Source of the DNA: Brienomyrus brachyistius | Taxonomy: Eukaryota > Chordata > Actinopteri > Osteoglossiformes > Mormyridae | Assembly (NCBI RefSeq): GCF_023856365.1 | Contig: NC_064539.1 | Coordinates: 18,417,019 to 18,481,018, forward strand | Direction: 5' to 3' | Length of the DNA: 64,000 bases | Part shown: positions 60,961 through 64,000 of the stretch, piece by piece | Layout: each line of letters opens with the position of its first letter | How positions within the stretch are numbered: position 1 is the first letter of the stretch | Position numbers and translations under genes: made by a program | Notes under the pieces: generated by a model | What the model was told of the DNA's origin: nothing | The model's input: the letters and a program-made list of their open reading frames with translations, nothing else | Databases searched by the model: none

Positions 60961-62009
60961 CCAGATCATTTCTTTTACAAATAAATACGACTTTACCTCA
61001 GATTATAATAACCGAGTCAAAAATAATAAGCATGTCCAAGTGATAGCAGACTGCTAACAGACGTTTTAACCAAAGCATATGGAGTCTATGAGAGTTTAAT
61101 AGACAGTGATACATATACACTTGAATATGATGAATAATATCATTCTGTGGTAAACAGTTGATGTTGTTTACCTTGTCATATGGCATGCTGTACCGGCACC
61201 TTCTATTGCCACCAGTGGTTGATAATTTAGTCCTTCATTCCACACACCAGCAGAATGATATCCTAGCCTGACTTAGACCATGATGTGTCCTGGCAGCTAT
61301 GTATGAAATAGTTTAAATAAACGAGGTGGCAACCTTTCATGAAAATAATAAAACGATGCTAATTTAAGAAACGCAGTTTTGTCTGATAGATATGGCTGAT
61401 GCACACAGAATGAATGGGTTTTCATGGTGGTCAAAATAGCTAGCAATATGACCTTTAGAGTTCTGTGGTAATACCATTTCAAACTTACAGAACAATTCTT
61501 CCAAGACATCATATTTCACCACCACACCTAATAAAATCAGGTCTCCCTTTTTGTTCTTTTAAACATCTAACAAGGAATCTAGAGTGAGGGGTCTTTTTTT
61601 CAATGTACAGTCAACACTAGCCATGTTATTTAAAGTAAGGAACCTTGCCATCATTATAAATGCAAAATACTTGTGACTTTTGCTTACTAATGATGACGTT
61701 ACTTTGGCATACCATATATGGTCATTTTTACAACTGCAAACAACCTCCATCCAGCTGATTCTCTGTAAGCTTATACCAGAAACAACATTTTATTTAAACT
61801 GGCTGCTTCTTCTTTAAAAGATTTAGGTCCACATGATGTCTTTGGCTACAGCTCTACCTGAAATTTGTCACATAAAGTTACCTTGCTCTCCATAAGCCAC
61901 AGATTTCAGCCAGAACTGTTGCTACAAGTGCATTAAAGACTAGTTAGCTACGCTGCTTAGCCAGTACATGGTCAATGTAACTCTTTATTTATTATTAACT
62001 GTTAAGTTA
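60961..62009. other. Gene-poor flank, no gene seen
   Basis: AT-rich sequence without recognised exons or repeat boundaries. Confidence 0.35.
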
Positions 62010-62340
62010 CTGGGGACGGCATGGTGGTGTAGTGCTTAGTGCTGTCACCTCACACATCTGGGACCAGGATTCGAGTCTCTTCGATGGTTGCATGTGTGCG
62101 GAGTTTGCATGTTCTCCCCGTGTCATCGCAGGGTTTCCTGCGAATACTTCGGTTTCCCGCTGCAGTCCAAAAACATGCTGAGGTTAATAGGAGTTACCAA
62201 ATTGCCCATAGGAGTGCCTGAAGGAGTGTGCCCTGCGATGGCTTGGCTCCCCATCCTGGCTTCTTCCCTGTCCTTTACCAGGAGGCTCAGGACCCCCCAT
62301 GACTTTGAACAGGACAAGTGGTTACAGAGAATGGATGGAT
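62010..62340 (+). mobile_element. tRNA-derived SINE, older copy
   Basis: Same family as 28099 and 56479 but diverged: A box TGGTGTAGTGCTTAGTGCTG, decayed B box AGGATTCGAGTCTCT, body TTTGCATGTTCTCCCCGTGT and tail AATGGATGGATG. Confidence 0.85.
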
Positions 62341-62429
62341 GCATATCAAGTTGCTGGTCATTTGTTTTCCATCTTCCTGCCACTTACCCTGAGCAGGTAA
62401 CAGAACCATAGATCTTATCCCAAGCAGTG

Positions 62430-62935
62430 CAGTGTTGTGCAGAAGTCTAAGGCAGTCAGAGAAAATGGCATTTAAATGATCTTCTTGTTGGTGTATTATG
62501 TCTGTCCAAGTGTAGTAGTTTAGCCATTTCAAAACCTCTCCTAAAATCACCCCAGTATTTGCAGCGACCGTCCAATACACCCATTCAACCACTATCCCAC
62601 CTTGTTTGGCTAACAAATACCCCAATTAATTTTTTTACTAACTAAGTAAACAATCTAATTGATTTGGTGGTGAAATTTAACCTTTACATGGAATGGCTGA
62701 GGTGTCCATGAGGAGAGGTTTGGGAACTGAAGCAATTCTAGCCATCCAACAGGATGTCAGTAACTTCTCTAAAATAGAAGGAATTTTTGTTAATTTTTAT
62801 TGTCTTACTGTTAATTTTCATATGTTCTCATGTTATCTTGCTTTTTCCGAGCTAATATAAATATTTGAATTTATTAGTATTAATTTAAAAATATTTCCTT
62901 TAGCTGTCTAAGTCTTCTACGCGATACAGTACACA
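62430..62935. mobile_element. Tc1/mariner-type MITE of about 500 bp, copy 2
   Basis: Left end GTTGTGCAGAAGTCTAAGGC and right end GCTGTCTAAGTCTTCTACGC are diverged forms of the termini at 45565-46062. The interior shares AGAGGTTTGGGAACTGAAGC and ATTTCAAAACCTCTCCTAAA with that copy. Confidence 0.8.
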
Positions 62936-64000
62936 TGTCCGACACAAAATGTCCGACACAGAACACATGTATATCCTTATTCACTGTGGGGAATAGAGAC
63001 TGAAACTAACCTATCTGCATGTTTCTGAACTGTGGAAGAAAGCTTGTGTGAATCTTCGTAATAAAACACAATCCAGTTCAGGATATATGAGGCAACAATA
63101 TCACTCACTGACCGCTCTGCCATCACTGTTTATGTTTTCATTATCTGAGAGTCGAAAACTGTGTCTAGTCATGTGATTATTAGCTAATTTTCTGATGCAG
63201 TGTCAGCTGCAGTCAGGCTGACCTGCTTGATTACTATCATGTCTTTCAGTTTCGAGGGGATATTTCTTGTTTTTGTGTCGGGGTCGGCTTGGACCCAGGA
63301 GAGGGATATAGAACAAACGTCTGTCTGTGATTGTTTTTATTTTTCCCCTTTGGGTTGTGCGATAACATTAAATGGTTTTTAAAATTTCATCAGCTTTAAT
63401 GAATGCGAAAGCACATGTAAGCGTGAGTGAGATAATCTGAAGCAGTGAATCTGGAAAGTGTCTGTTGGATACAACGCTGTAGCCAAGAGCCAAGAGCAGC
63501 CCAAGAACAGAACTTCACCTCACAGCATAATGTCAAACCTCAGCACCCAAGGGAGTCATTTCTCATCAGCCGAAATCTAAAAGATGTAAATATTCAATAA
63601 ACAGTAAGCCTTCAAGAACAGAACATTTAACAAAAGAAACATCTAATGTGCAATTATTAGTTCATTTTTAATTAAATTCTTGGGAGTGAATCCATTATCA
63701 TTACAAAATACTGCTCAATCTAGAGAACCTTTCTTCATATATTACTTTATGAGTCTGCTTACTAATTTGGTCCAGAATGCTGTTCACAAACCTACATTCT
63801 GGGCTAAATGTCAGCTGAGAAGTGGGTTATTTTACAGTTTTTTGGCTGTTCCCCTACCTTAGCTAAACTTGTAATTGAGTTTTTTTTTCTTTTCTGTGAA
63901 ACTCTTTGCTTAAGGAATAAATTCAAGGGTATTAATTAAAATTTTTTCTTCAATAACATACCTCTAACACATTGGCTACAGTCTTTTTCTCAATTCTAAT
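62936..64000. other. Gene-poor flank to window end, no gene seen
   Basis: AT-rich sequence. Open stretches at 63200 and 63680 are short and lack domains or splice partners. Confidence 0.4.

Overview
The window is vertebrate nuclear DNA and almost certainly comes from a ray-finned (teleost) fish. Three spliced genes with GT-AG introns are readable in the order znf462 (+), rad23b (+), klf4 (-). I recall the same neighbours and orientations from human 9q31, so gene content and microsynteny agree. The repeat landscape is fish-like: tRNA-headed SINEs with GGAT tails, many Tc1/mariner relics, hAT-type fold-back MITEs and abundant microsatellites. I cannot name the species from sequence alone.

Layout. 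1-12685 holds the last nine coding exons of znf462, ten C2H2 fingers and an acidic tail; the gene starts before the window. Its 3' UTR runs to a poly(A) signal at 14808. 14830-22980 is intergenic and rich in dead Tc1-like transposons. 23385-34424 is the complete rad23b gene (10 coding exons, 381 residues: UBL, UBA1, XPC-binding, UBA2), whose first intron contains a 49-bp minisatellite of about 23 units. rad23b and klf4 converge tail to tail across about 4 kb. klf4 occupies 41072-38464 on the minus strand (five coding exons, 405 residues, three C-terminal Kruppel fingers). From about 41.5 kb to 64 kb no protein-coding gene is visible. That stretch looks like the gene-poor flank 5' of klf4, with SINEs, MITEs, tandem repeats and a few unique segments that look like candidate cis-regulatory elements.

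The genes are not an operon-like unit. ZNF462 is a large nuclear zinc finger protein linked to chromatin and development, RAD23B is the ubiquitin-receptor partner of XPC in nucleotide excision repair and proteasome delivery, and KLF4 is a DNA-binding regulator of epithelial, vascular and pluripotent states. Their linkage is probably held together by regulatory sequence around klf4.

The most interesting point is in klf4. A 90-bp segment with good splice sites at both ends lies inside an uninterrupted reading frame, so intron removal and retention both give full-length proteins (405 or 435 residues). The retained peptide includes a TPPSSPLEL motif that I recall from a longer human KLF4 isoform and, in similar form, from KLF2. 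No previously undescribed biological system stands out beyond that and the repeat and regulatory observations listed.
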